From: Antennarius striatus
Taxonomy: Eukaryota > Chordata > Actinopteri > Lophiiformes > Antennariidae
Assembly (NCBI RefSeq): GCF_040054535.1
Contig: NC_090780.1
Location: 7,003,501-7,067,500, forward strand
Length of the DNA stretch: 64,000 nt
Direction: 5' to 3'
Of the stretch, positions 26,037 to 38,240 are shown in pieces (position 1 is the first letter of the stretch; each line of letters opens with the position of its first letter). The notes below the pieces were generated by a model that worked only from the letters and a program-made list of their open reading frames with translations, did not search any database and was not told where the DNA came from. A program made the translations under genes and the position numbers.

Positions 26037-26197
26037 TTGGTGACGTATATGATTGTTGTCATCACTGGTGAAACTCACAGCAAACTAAAATGATTGGACA
26101 AAAGTTGCAAATCAATATGTTGTGAGTTTGTGAAAAGTTGTAAATTCATGCAAAGTTTGCAGTAAGTGGTTGAATTTGCATCAAAGTCTTCATTTCA
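26037..26197 (+). repeat. Dispersed repeat, copy 1 of an inverted pair
   Basis: About 160 bp matching, on the opposite strand, 42885-43042. Shared words are GGTGACGTATATGATTGTTG, TCATCACTGGTGAAACTC, TTGGACAAAAGTTGCAAATC and GGTTGAATTTGCATCAA. No tRNA head or coding potential is seen; family unknown. Confidence 0.75.
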
Positions 26198-26904
26198 GTA
26201 ATGACAAAACTGGTCCTTTTTCCACAATCTGAACTTGTGGTAAGGGATAAACAGAGACATCATCTCTGTATAGTCATGAGACGTAATCACAAACAGAAAC
26301 CAGGAACAGACCCATCTATTATTCAGTAGCTTTCCTAGTGGGGTCACATGTTGGGATTAGCTCTTGTTTGTACTGGGGGACAGACACAGCTCGGATAACA
26401 CTGGTGGATTCCTTTGGATGGTTCCCAAGGGGACCTGTGACCACTTTACCACCCTCCAGCAGAGGGAAATTGGGTGAAAAAATTATAGGAGCTCTGAGTC
26501 TGTGTGTCAGGTCATGTGAAGGTTTTCAACAGCATGATTATATGACCTCACTGTAGTGGGGTTGACATTTGTCCAACTGTACATAATGCTCTGTGTGATG
26601 GAAGAGGCAAGAACATGCATGACACAGCAGGATCCTGTGCCGCGGGTGCATTTCATCAAAGAAAGACAAAAAGAAGTTATTTGACTTTATTGGAGAAAAA
26701 GTTTAAATTCACCAAATACCAAAACTAGAGATCAGGTCTGCCTGTTGTAAAATCCAATGAAGGTCAAAGCTCAATGCAGTAGAGGTTATCTTTTGAGGAA
26801 GATATACCCAAATCTAATCTAACACAGACTGCCTTTAGGCGAGTAGGAAACAGTGAAACAATGGTCATAGCTACTAAATTTAGCTGCACTTCATCCCCCA
26901 TGGA

Positions 26905-27490
26905 AGAGGTGTCTAACTCATTTTCAACGAGGGCCACATCAGCATAATGGCCAAATGTAACTTAAAAAATGTAACTGTAACTCAATGTAAAGTAATTGTA
27001 AAATAAATGTAACTATACTTCTTAATGTTAAATAACACTGACTTTAGTACCAACAGTATTTATGATAAATTAATTTCCCTGACAGAACCTCCTTAAGGGA
27101 TAAATAAATTTATACTCTACTCTACTCTACCTATTCAAGTATAAACATTACAGTTATACAGAACAAATGTTTGCTTGTTGCTCTGTTGTAACATAAATCC
27201 TTTTGTCAGGTTATGAAACCCACAGAACTCCATCAATCAAGGATCAAACTATCCAAGTGAATGAAGAAAAATAACATCAAACACAAGTTAGGACATCAAC
27301 TTTGTTCAAAACGTTTTTGTCAGAGTTAAAATGGGATGAATTACTGCATTGTGGGAAATGTAGTTTTTGGTCAAAACACATTTTGACCCAATTATTTTTA
27401 AACACTCTGACCTTTTGTGCTCTCGAGGACCACATAAAATTATGTGGCTGGCCACATTTGGCTCCTGGGCTTTGAGTTTGACACATGTGT
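26905..27490. mobile_element. Candidate hAT-like MITE
   Basis: The left edge GTGTCTAACTCATTTTC and the right edge, read inward GTGTCAAACTCAAAG, form imperfect inverted repeats. Just inside are GGGCCACAT and its counterpart ATGTGGC. The interior contains ACATTTCCCACAATGCA, read on the other strand. No coding potential is seen. The target duplication is not recognisable. Confidence 0.4.
27074..27135 (+). repeat. Retroposon 3' tail with (TCTAC)n
   Basis: TTTCCCTGACAGAACCTCCT TAAGGGATAAATAAA then a (TACTC)n run. It lies inside the candidate hAT-like MITE and so was probably inserted into it. Confidence 0.7.
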
Positions 27491-28181
27491 CCTATGGGAA
27501 TAATTGGCCAATTCTAATGGTGTTGTGTTGAACCTTGTATTGGGATGCTGCCCTCTGGTGGAGCTAGCCGTTTTTGATATCCTCATTTTAAAGGAAGCTC
27601 GTACTACTTTTTTTGTTTGTTTTACTTCACTTAAAAATAATAAAAATAATCTACTTTACAACACCTGATCATTTCATAATTTACATGTGTTATTGATAAA
27701 GTTTTCATTCTGAGTGTCTGATTAATACAAAATTGCATGTAGCATACAGTTTCAATATTTAGGATAATAATGTTAACGTTATTATTACAACAGAAACCAA
27801 AATGGCACAAATGATAAGAGCTAAATAAATAGCAAACAACTCCTTGTCAGTACTTGGCTGCAGTGTGCAGAAGCTTTCTGAAAAACACTATAAATTACTT
27901 TTTGATTATGCCTTTGAAATTCAACAAATATGGAGCCAAGATATATTTCTTCATAAAAAATGGTCAAAGATAACACAAGTTAGGGATTTTTAATACTTGG
28001 GAAGATAGCAAACATATTATTAAAGCAACACAAATGAATCAAAAGTATATTATAAGTTAGAATAAAATGAGCCAGAAGACATTACAACCAACCACAAAGC
28101 TGATAGGAGCTGAAGATTCTACTGCATCATGGAGTCATGTGAACAGCTATAAATATCACCATATTGATTAGTAGACAGAAA

Positions 28182-28357
28182 AAAAGAAGGTCCACTTTAT
28201 TAATCCCTTACAGGGAAATTGTCTATTCACTCCACACTTTATACAGTTACATGCATATATACTGTACATGCATATACAGTACAGTATGTATTCAACCATG
28301 AATACATCGTTGTGTACAGGCCCCTGAAAGACAACACACTAGGGGCCTGTAGACATG
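28182..28357 (-). mobile_element. SINE, 3' half (left part of the split copy)
   Basis: It shares CACTTTATTAATCCC, CAGGGAAATT, the GTGTACAGGCCCC stretch and GGGGCCTGTA with the complete copy at 58.9-59.4 kb. It breaks off at CATG exactly where the gypsy cluster starts. Confidence 0.8.
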
Positions 28358-28536
28358 TGTAACCGGCGCCAGACCTAGGGGAATCTGGACCGGCTCATGT
28401 GATGCACGGGCTAAAAGCACTGTGAATCGGTGGTGGTGCACTGGCTGTGGATCAATAATGGAGCACACAGATTAACGTCTTCACAAGCCAGCATTGTTTT
28501 ATTAATGACATAACACCAAACATATTTAAATATTCT
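28358..28536 (-). repeat. LTR-like segment, 3' copy, cut by a LINE
   Basis: It starts TGTAACC beside CATG. It shares CTGTGGATCAATAATGGAGC and about 40 more bases with the right-hand copy, with differences mostly of the CpG-to-TpG/CpA kind. It has about 90 bp near its edge (GGCGCCAGACC...) that the other copy lacks. It is cut off at 28537, where the tail of a LINE begins. Confidence 0.5.
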
Positions 28537-31470
28537 CCATCCATCCATCCATCCATCATCTACCACTGATCCGGGTGGCAGGGGCAACAGTCTCAGCAGG
28601 GATGACCATACTTCCCTCTCCCCAGACACCTCCTCCAGCTCCTCCTTCCCCAGGCCATCCGAGAGACATAGTCCCTTCAGCGTGTCCTAGGTCCTCCTCG
28701 AGGTCTCTTCCCGGTAGGACATTCCCGGAACACTTCCCCAGGGAGGGGTCTAGGAGGCATCCTGAACAGATGCCTGAGCCACCTCAGCTGGCTCTGCTCG
28801 AGGCGGAGGGGCAGCGGCTCTACTCCGAGTTCCTCCCTGGTGATTGAGCTCCTCACCCTATCTCTAAGGGTGCGCCCAGCCACTCTACGGAGGAAGCCGC
28901 TTATATCTGGGATCTTATTCTTTCGGTCATGACCAAAAGCTCATGACCATAGGTGAGAGTAGGAACGTAAATTAATCGGTAAATCGAGAGCTTCATCTTG
29001 CGACTCAGCTCCCTGTAAACCACGACAGACCTATACAGTGACTGCATCACAGCAGAAGCTGCACGTTCCATCCTTCTCTCACTCATGAACAAGACCTCAA
29101 GATACTTAAACTCCTCCACTTGGAGCAAGGACTCTCCACCGACCTGAAGAGGGCACACCACCCTTTTCCGGTTGAGAACCATGGCCTCGGTTTTAGAGGT
29201 GCTGATCCTCATCCCACTCGCGTCACACTCAGCTGCAAACCGTCCCATTGCAAGCTGAAGGTCCAGGTTTGATGAGGCCAACAGGACAACATCGTTTGCA
29301 AAAAGCAGAGATGAAATCCTTTCATCCCCAAACCGGACTCCCGGACTCCCTGGTTGCGCCTTGAAATTCTGTCCATAAAGATTATGAACAGAACCAGTGA
29401 TAGAGGGTAGCCCTGCCATAGTCCAACATGCACCTGGAACAGGTCTGACTTACTGCCGGCAATGTGAACCAAGGTCTGGCTTCAGTTATACAGGGACCAG
29501 ACAGCCCTCAGCAAAGGGCCCCGGACCCCATACTCCCGAAGCACTCCCCACAAGATATGAGGGACACAATTGAATGCCTTCTCCAGATCCACAAAACACA
29601 TGTGGACTGGTTGGGCAAACTTCCATGAACCCTCGAGCACTCGATGGAGAGTGTAGAGCTGGTCCAGTGTTCCACGACCAGGACGAAAACCACATTGTTC
29701 CTCCTGAATTCGCGGTACAACTATAGGTCTAATCCTCCTCTCCAGTACTCTGGAATAGACTATCCCCTACAGTTGGAACACACCCTCCAGTCCCCCTTTT
29801 TGAAAAGAGTGACCACCGTCCCGGTCTGCCAATCCAGAGGTACTGTCCCCAACTGCAATGCGATATTGCAGAGATGTGTCAACCATGACAGTCCCTGCAC
29901 ATCCAGAGACTTGAGGTACTCAGGGCGAATCTCATCCAGCCCCGGTGCTTTGCCACCGACGCGGTGACTTCAGCTTGGGTGATGGACGAGTCCACTTCTG
30001 AGACCTCAGCCTTTGCTTCCTCTGTGTAAGACATGGCAGCGGAATTGAGGAGATCCTCAAAGTATTCTTTCCACCTCCCGACAATATCCCTAGTCGAGGT
30101 CAGCAGCTGTCCGCCTCTACTGTAAACAGTGTTGGCTGTGCACCGCTTTCCCCTCCTGAGGCACCGAATGGTTTGCCAGAATTTCTTCGAGGCTGAACGA
30201 TAGTCTTCCTCTGTGGCCTCACTGAACTCTTCCCAGACCCAAGTTTTTGCCTCTGCGACTACTCGAGCTGCAGTACGCCTGGCCTGCCTGTACCTGTCAG
30301 TTGCCTCCGGAGTCCCACAATTCAACAAGATTTGATAGGACTCTTTCTTCAGCTTGACGGCATTCCTTACTTCCGGTGTCCACCACCGGGTTCGGGGGTT
30401 AACGCCGCGACAGGCACCAGAGACCTTGCGACCACAGCTACGAGCAGCCGCTTGAACAATGGCGGTGGAGAACATGGTCCACTCTGACTCAATGTCCCCA
30501 GCCTCCTGCGGGATCTGGTAGGCAGGAGTTGGAGACCTCATTGATAGAGGGTTCTGCCAGATGTCCCCAACAGACTCTCAAAACACCTTTGTGCCTGCTG
30601 AGTCTGTCTGGCCCCCTGCTCTGCCAGCGGATCCAGTTCACCACCAGGTGGTGATCGGTTGACGGCTCTGCCCCTCTCTTCACCCGAGTGTCCAACACAC
30701 GTGGTCGGAGGTCTGATGATACGACAACAATATCGATCATTGACCTCCGGCCAAGGGTGTCCTGGTGCCATGTGCACTTATGGACATCCCTGTGGTTGAA
30801 AAAGGTGCTCGTTATGAACAAACTGTGACTAGCACAGAAGTCCAATAACAGAACACCACTCGTGTTCAGATCGGGGAAGCCGTTCATCCCAATCACCCCT
30901 TTCCAGGTCTCACTGTCATTGCCCACGTGAGCGTTGAAGTCCCCAAGGAGAACAATGGAGTCCCCAGTCTATTCAGTACCCCTCCCAGGGACTCCAAGAA
31001 GGCCGTGTATTCCACACTGCCATTTGGCCCGCTGGCCGACGACAGTGAGACAGCTGTCCCCAACCCGAAGGCACAGGGGACAGGTGTCGTTCACCAGGGT
31101 GAACTCCAACATATGACGGCTGAGCTGTGGGGCCACAAGCAAGCCCACACCGCCGCCTCTCACTTTGGACAATACCAGAAAAGTGGAGAGTCCAGCCCCT
31201 CTCAAGGGTTTGGGTTCCAGAGCCTAAGCTGTGGGTGGAGGTGAGCCCGACTACATCTAGTTGGTACCGCTCAACCTCCCTCACAAGCTCTGGTTTCTTT
31301 CCCCCCAGTGAGGTGACATTCCATATCCCTAGAGTTAGACTCTTTGTCTGGGGATTGGGTTGTCGAGCCCCATGCTGATGACTGCCACCCAATCCACACT
31401 GCACCTGTCCCCTACAGTTTCCTCGGTGGGTGGTGAGTCCAACGGAGGTTGGGCCCACGTCGTCTTTTCA
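28537..31470 (-). mobile_element. APE-type LINE inserted at the 3' side of the gypsy
   Basis: On the minus strand the element ends in a (GGAT)n tail at 28537-28557. From 5' to 3' it holds an AP-like endonuclease (LTLGIWNVTSLGGK near 31.33 kb; [26 protein letters not shown] and STDHHLVV at 30.9-30.6 kb), a linker (TRWWTPEVRNAVKLKKESY near 30.4 kb), and an RT whose catalytic box reads LLFANDVVLL at about 29.3 kb (the second Asp-pair position is lost). A C-terminal region (SQLRWLRHLFRMPPRPLP) follows near 28.8 kb. Numerous frameshifts make it dead. The clade cannot be named safely. Confidence 0.85.
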
Positions 31471-33175
31471 ACAGGCAACCTGCTCCTCTGAACCTGCTTC
31501 TTCCACAGTGTCATCCCTTGCTGGTTCTTCCTGTACTTCCACAACTAGTGGTGTAACAGCCGGTGTGTGCACCTGTACTGGCTCTGACTCTGCAACCGGC
31601 TCAGGTTCTGGTGGCTGTTGCTTTTGAGCTTTCTCACTTACTTGCCTCATTGGCTGAAACACTGGAGTTACGGCACTGAGTTCTTTATTTGGCTTTGACT
31701 GAGGCAGGGGGGGCTCGGACTCTCTCCCTATGATACACCAGTATGGTTGGAGGTAATAGGTGTATTCCTCCTCTTCATCAGAGTGTGCAGATTCCTGCTC
31801 GACAGTCTCATTATTCTTTACTCATTTGTCTCCTTTTTGTCTTTTGTTGGCTGTACGCTGATGCTATCCATCTTGTTCCAAGGGTAAGTTATTGACAGGT
31901 AGCAGAAGGTTACGATGCAGGACACAGGGGTTCCGGTCTGCATACACTGGTCCTTTCCCTATCCTTTCCACAACACAATGGGTTCTCTCTTTCCAGTAAG
32001 CATGAAGTTTGCCTGGGCTGCCTCTCTCTGACATACTGTATTTCTGACAAGAACCCGATCTCCCAGCTGCAGCACAATATCTTTAGCATGCCGATCATAG
32101 AGCTTTTTTGCCTTTAGCAGAGGACTTTCCACTTTCCTATATGCCTCCTGCATGTGGGAAGTGCATTTCTGTGTATACTTTTGTCTGGACTGTGACTCCT
32201 GCTCAGGTTTTAAATCAAAGAGCAGGTCAATGGGCAAGCATGGAGCTCTTCCATACAGGAGAAAAAAAGGTGAATAGCCTGTTCCCTCATGTCTTGTGCA
32301 GTTGTAAGCACGAACTATATGGTGTAGGTAGGCTTTCCACTCAGCCTTTTTCTCATCTTGCAGAGTTCAACAGGATTCCCCTGTGGGTGGTAGGGGATTG
32401 TTCGAGTATGGGCAAAACCAGCCAGCTGCTGGGGTCTGTGGAAAAGGCTGTTCTTGAATTCCCATCCCTGATCATGATTTAACTTTTCAGGGTACTCGAA
32501 ACGTAGAACAAAGTCATATTCTTGATCAGATAGGCTTGTGCAAAACGAGTAATGTGATCTACTAATACTTAAATGTATTCATAGCCTCCTTTACTTGGTT
32601 CAAGATCGAGGTAGTCAACCAAGATGAGCTCGAAAGGGGCACTGGTTGTTATAGAACCCATTGGTGCTCTATCTGGGATGCTTGGCCGTTTCTGTTTAAC
32701 ACACTGACATTGACGATTAACATAGTCTTCAATTTTGCGTCGCATAAAGGCCAGTAAAACCTTACTCAGGCCAAATGAACAACCTTATCTGCTCCGACAT
32801 GTCCCATATCATCATGCCGTTGTTTCGACATACTAGGGAGAACTGTTTCTGTTGTCCTGTCTGCCTGTATAATATTCCTTTGTCTAGAGTCTTTTCCATT
32901 CTTGGACTAGTCTATGTCTCTCATCTCATTTGTCTCTTGTCTTTATCATTTGGATTCCATCCTCTTTTCTTTAGATTCATCACCTCACTGATGTGAGCAT
33001 CTTCCATTTGAGCGGCTTGGACACCTTTTGGAGTGATGACTGGAGTGCTTTCAAAAATTGTTGGCACATTGATGCAACGCAGCTACCTAAGGCACATCAC
33101 TGGCCTTTTGAGTTTCGTTCTCCTGGCAGATGGCTGAGACTACCTCTGGGGGCATTGCTTCAGTGTACTCATTTA
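31470..33175 (-). pseudogene. Gypsy integrase remnant and C-terminal tail
   Basis: This is the continuation of the same pol gene beyond the Tc1 insertion. A degraded H2C2 zinc region near 32.8 kb ([16 protein letters not shown]) precedes integrase-core fragments with several stops. Then come [19 protein letters not shown] residues and a [20 protein letters not shown] segment (32237-31959), and the LHRNLLLPV motif near 31.9 kb, typical of vertebrate gypsy integrases. A Pro/Glu-rich tail (31662-31470) runs into the LINE at 31.47 kb. Confidence 0.8.
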
Positions 33176-33291
33176 TAGTTGTGTTCAAAATAATAGCAGT
33201 CCAACATGAATAACCTGTTTTCGGTAGAAATTATATTACTGCATGGCAAATAATTTACCAGTTGCTGTAGTAGAGTCAAAGAAAACCAACA

Positions 33292-36200
33292 ATGTTTGGA
33301 GGATGGCGCCGCGTGCACACACAGCGGCTCCTCTCTCTCCCGATACAGCGTTTTTTTTGTGGGTTTTTTTGTGTCTTGTCTCCCTGTGTGTTTGTCCATC
33401 TTTGTCACGTCCATCTTCATCATGTCTACTTACCCCAAGGCTCTCATACTCCCGTGAGTTTCTGCTTGACATGCGCAGAACAACTTTATTGGACTTAGAC
33501 CCAGCTGACGCGGAAGTGCTGCGCGAGTGCGGTCTGCTCTAGAGGCCTGCTCAACCACCGACCCCCACTCCTGCTCCCCACCCGCAGTAGAAGCGCCACA
33601 AGCGGAACATGCGAAAGCAGAATCGGGGCAAGCGCGGAGGCATCCGGGCTAGGCTAGCGGCTAGCTCTCACCGGCCGGCTATCCCGACCATCACACTCAC
33701 CAACGTACGCTCGCTGGACAATAAACTGGACTACATCCGCCTGCTCCGATCATCAGCTCAGTCTGTGGATGAGTGTTGTGTCTTCGTATTTGTGGAAACA
33801 TGGCTCACTGACAGCGTCCCAGACTGTGCCATTCTGCTGGACTGGCTAACGTGCTAACGTTAACGTGCTGACAGATAACTCGTCAAGGGGGGGAAGACCC
33901 GCGGCGGGGGACTCTGTTTACATCAGGGATGCTTGGTGCCGCGACACTGCTGTGGTCTGCACACATTGCTCTCCTCTGGTGGAGCTTATGATCATCAGAT
34001 GCCGGCCATTCTACCTGCCCAGGGAGTTTTCTGCCATATTGCTGGTGGCAGTATATATCGCTACCACCTCCATTAACAACAGGAGTGAGGCACTGAATGA
34101 ACTCTACCATCACATCAGTGAGCAGCAGACAGTCCACCCAGATGCCTTCCTCATTCTGGCGGGGGACTTTAACCATGCAAACCCCAAGAGTGTGTTTCCA
34201 AAATTGCATAGACATATCAACTTTGCCACCAGAGGAGCTAACATCCTGGACAATATCTACACGACACATAAAGATGCCTACAAGGCTTGCGTCCTCCCCC
34301 ACCTTGAGGCGTCAGACCACACCACTGTTATGCTAACGCCCACATACAAGACCGCTTGTTAGAGTCGTTAAACCTGTGAAAAGGCAGATACGGGTGTGGC
34401 CTGATGGGTCGTCAGAGGCACTCCAGGACTGCTTTTAAACCACAGACTGGAGCGTATTCAAAGACGCAGCCACCCACAACAACACCACAGACCTCCAAGA
34501 GTACACGGAGACCGTCACTGCATACATGAGGAAATGCATGGATGATGTCACGGTCACTAGAAGGATCTCCGTTCGAGCCAACCAGAAGCCTTGGCTGACA
34601 GGTAAAGTCCACAGGCTCCTGAAGGCGCGGAACACGGCCTTCAGAGCTGGGGACGAGGTGGGCCTAAGGACAGCTAGGGCCAACCTGTCACGAGGCATCC
34701 GAGTGGCCAAGAGACAGTACTCCAGGAGGATTGCCACCCACTTGAGCGACAGCAGAGACACCAGGAACCTGTGGCAGGGGATTCAGTCCATTACGGACTA
34801 CAAGCCCCTTCTGCAGTCCTGCGACAGCTCCACCACTCTGCTGAATCAGCTGAATGACTTCTTTGTGCGCTTTGAGGCAGACAACGGCATCCCGGCACAG
34901 AAGGCTCCACCCCCTCCTGGCGACCAGGTGTTGACGCTTTCTCCAGACAGCGTGAGGCAAGTCCTCAGAAGGACCAACGCACGGAAAGCCCCAGGTCCTG
35001 ACAACATTCCTGGTCGTGTCCTGAGAGACTGTGCTGATGAGCTCACAGATGTCTTCACAGACATCTTCAACATCTGCCCGAGCCAGGCTGTTCCCCACCT
35101 GCCTCAAAGCCACCACCATTATCCCAGTCCCAAAGAAGTCGCCCCCACCCGGCTTCAACGACTACCACCCAGTTGCACTCACTCCCATCCTCATGAAGTG
35201 CTTCGAGCGGCTAGTCATGCAGCACATCAAGTCTGCCCTCCCTTCAACCCTGACCCCTTTCAGTTTGCTTACCAGTCCAACTGCTCAACTGATGACACCA
35301 TCAGTTGCACTACACTCAACCCTCACCCACCTGGAGACCAAAGACTCGTACGTCAGAATGCTGTTCATCAACTTCAGCTCAGCATTCAACACAATCATCT
35401 CCCAGCAGCTCATCTATAAACTGGACCAGCTTGGACTCAACACCTCCATATGCAACTGGCTGCTGGACTTCCTGACAGGGAGACCACAGGCAGTTTGAGT
35501 AGGTAACAACACCTCCAGCACCATCACACTGAACATGGGAGCCCCCCAAGGATGTGTTCTGAGCCCCCTCCTCTTCACTGTGTTGACCCACGACTGCACA
35601 CCAACTTTCAGCTCCAACCTCTTCGTCAAGCTTGCAGACGACACGACTGTAGTGGGTCTCATCAACAACAACGATGAGACAGCCTACAGGAATGAGGTGG
35701 GCCTCCTGGCTATGTGGTGCAAGGACAACAATCTCCATCTGAATGTGGAGAAGACGAAGGAGATTGTTGTGGACTTCAGGAGAGCACGCACCCAGCATGC
35801 TCCACTAACCATCAACGGTGCTGCAGTGGAAAGGGTCAGCAGCACCATGTTCCTGGGTGTTCCTCCGAGGACCTGTCCTGGGACCGCAACACCGCATCGC
35901 TGGCCAAAAAAGCCCAACAACGCCTCTACTTCCTCCGCAAACTGAGGAGAGCAAGAGCCCCACCCCCCATCATGCTGACTTTCTACAGAGGCACCATCGA
36001 GAGCATCTTAACCAGCTGCATTACGGGGTGGTACGGTGCCTGCACCGTTGCCTGCCGCAAGACCCTGCATCGCATTGTGAGAGCAGCTGAAAAGATCACT
36101 GGTGTCTCTGTCCCTTCCCTTACAGACATTTATAACACCCCCCTCACCCGCAAAGCCATCAGCATTGCAGGTGATCCCACCCACCCCTCTCGCAGCCTTT

Positions 36201-36796
36201 TCAGCCTGCTGCCATCAGGCAGGACACTGCAGAGTCTGCGGGCCAGAACCAACAGGCTCAAGGACAGTTTCTTTCACCAGGCAGTCAGGAAGCTCAACTC
36301 CCTCCCTGCTCTGCCCCCTGCCATAGCCTTGAACTCTACCCTCACACTGCCCTGCCCTCCCCCCAGCACCTGACTACCTATCTCTCCCTCCCCCCGTCAA
36401 CTCAGGGACTGCGCACATGTCACTTCCCCTATGAGATTAGAGTGTATAGAGTTGTTTACCATCTCTTGTGTTTCGTCTTATACTTCGTGCTGTACTGCCT
36501 GTTGTACTGCATGTGTTGTACTGCTTGTTGCACTGCCTGTGTTGTACTGCCTGTGTTGTCCTGCCTGTGTTGTAATGCCTATGTTGTCCTGCTTGTGTGT
36601 CCTGCCTGTGTTGTACTGCCTGTGTTGTCCTGTGTTGTACTACCTGTGTTGTTCTGCCTGTTGTACTGTCTGTGTTGTACTGCCTGTTGTACTGTCTACC
36701 GTGGGTCAGAGAGGACTGCAATTTCATCTGTGCTGTATGTCATGCATACGGTATATGGTACATTTGACAATAAAGCTGACTTTGACTTTGACAGAG
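33292..36796 (+). mobile_element. Jockey-superfamily LINE nested in the Tc1
   Basis: It is flanked by CCAACA at 33286-33291 and 36797-36802, a possible target duplication. It starts GC-rich and ends with an AATAAAGCTGACTTTGACTT tail. The endonuclease is at 33609-34362 in two frames (NVRSLDNKLDYIRLL, AGDFNHANPK, EASDHTTVML). The RT is at 34526-36373 in several frames (ARKAPGPDNIPGRVL, GAPQGCVLSPLLF, catalytic box KLADDTTVVG). It resembles fish L2/Rex1-like elements; the exact clade is uncertain. The first ORF is missing or very short, so it may be 5' truncated. Confidence 0.85.
36478..36705 (+). repeat. Degenerate minisatellite in the LINE 3' UTR
   Basis: About fifteen imperfect copies of a 10-15 bp unit built on CTGCCTGTGTTGTA. 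It lies after the RT stop codon and before the TTTGAC tail. The open frames through it are a by-product of the repeat. Confidence 0.75.
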
Positions 36797-36947
36797 CCAA
36801 CATTCATGATATGTATGCTCCTGAGTCTGTGTAATTGAATAATGAATTGAAGGGGCGTGTTCAAAAAAATAGCAGTGTGGAGTTCAATTAGTAAAGTCCT
36901 TAAATCTGTGAAAAAACAGGTGTCAATCAGGCGGCCCTTATGTAAGG

Positions 36948-38054
36948 ATGAAGCCAGCACATGTTGCTCATGCATGTCTCTCTGAAAACCTGAGAAAAAT
37001 GGGTCATTGTTCAGAAGAAAAATGTACTTTGATTAAAATGTTGATTAATGAAGGGCAAACGTATAAAGAAGTGCAGAAAATGATGGGCTGCTCGGCTAAA
37101 ATGATCTCTAATGCTTTAAAATGGAAAGCAAAACCAGAGAGACGTGGAAGAAAACGGAAGACTACCATTCGAATGGATCGAAGAATAGCCAGAATGGTGA
37201 AAACTCAGCCAATGATCAGCTCCAGGATGATCAAAGACAGTCTGAAGTTACCTGTGAGTACTGTGACAATTAGAAGATGTCTGTGTGAAGCTAATCTATC
37301 AGCAAGAAGCTCCCGCAAAGTCCCAGTGTTAAAAAAAATACAATTTGCCAAAGAACACATTGGCTGGCCAAAAGAGAAATAGAGAAACATTTTGTGGATG
37401 GATGAGAATAAGATTGTTCTCTTTGGGTCTAAGGGCCGCAGACAGTTTGTCAGACGACCCCCAAACACTGAATTCAAGCCACAGTACACTCCAAAGACAG
37501 TGAAGCATGGTGGTGCAAGCATCATGATATGGTGATGTTTCTCTTACTATGGTGTTGGGCCTATTTATCGCATACCAGGGATCATGGACCAGTTTGGATA
37601 CATCAAAATACTTGAAGAGGTCATGTTGCCTTATGCTGAAGAGGAAATGCCCTTGAAATGGGTGTTTCAACAAGACAACGACCCCAAACATACCAGTAAG
37701 CGAGCAGCTTCTTGGTTCCAGACCAACAAAATTAAAGTCATGGAGTGGCCAGCCCAATCCCTGGACCTTAATCCAATAGAAAACTTGTGGGGTGACAATA
37801 AAAATGCTGTTTCTGAGGCAAAACCAAGAAATGCAGAGGAATTATGGAACATTGTCAAATCATCCTGGGCTGGAATACCTGTTCACAGATGCCAGAAGTT
37901 GGTCGACTCAATGCAAAACAGATGTGAAGCGGTTCTCAGAAAAGTGGCTATACAACTAAATATTAGTTTAGTGATTCATAGGAATGGTGAATCCTGGATA
38001 TTTTTCAGTTTATACAGTAAATATTTGATTATAAGTATAATACAGTTTTTTTGA
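36948..38054 (+). pseudogene. Tc1-like transposase with two in-frame stops
   Basis: One reading frame runs throughout, broken only by TAG at 37380-37382 and TGA at 37533-37535. The paired-type helix-turn-helix N-terminus is recognisable ([20 protein letters not shown]). The catalytic DDE acids are kept: WMDENK, QQDNDPKHTS and SLDLNPIENLW. With only two nonsense codons it is a fairly young corpse compared with the Tc1 at 19 kb. Confidence 0.9.
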
Positions 38055-38240
38055 ACAGCCCAATGTTCACTTTTCATCATTTTCTGTCAATTAATTAAGG
38101 AATTTCTGCTTTTTTCTTCATGTTTTGATTTAGAATATAGTGTGCAGTGTTCCCAATGCATGGAAATAAAAACCATTATAAGGATTTTGGGCTTTACTCA
38201 ATTTTTTAAACAGACTGCTATTATTTTGAACCCAACTGTA

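Larger units (their letters stand above)
33176..38238 (+). mobile_element. Tc1-like transposon inserted in gypsy pol
   Basis: The ends are inverted repeats: TAGTTGTGTTCAAAATAATA at 33176 and, at the right end, the complement of CAGTTGGGTTCAAAATAATA ending at 38238. The target TA is duplicated at 33174-33175 and 38239-38240. An inner copy of the repeat, GTGTTCAAAAAAATAGCAGT, lies at 36856, giving the IR/DR layout of fish Tc1 elements. A LINE interrupts its 5' untranslated part. Confidence 0.9.
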
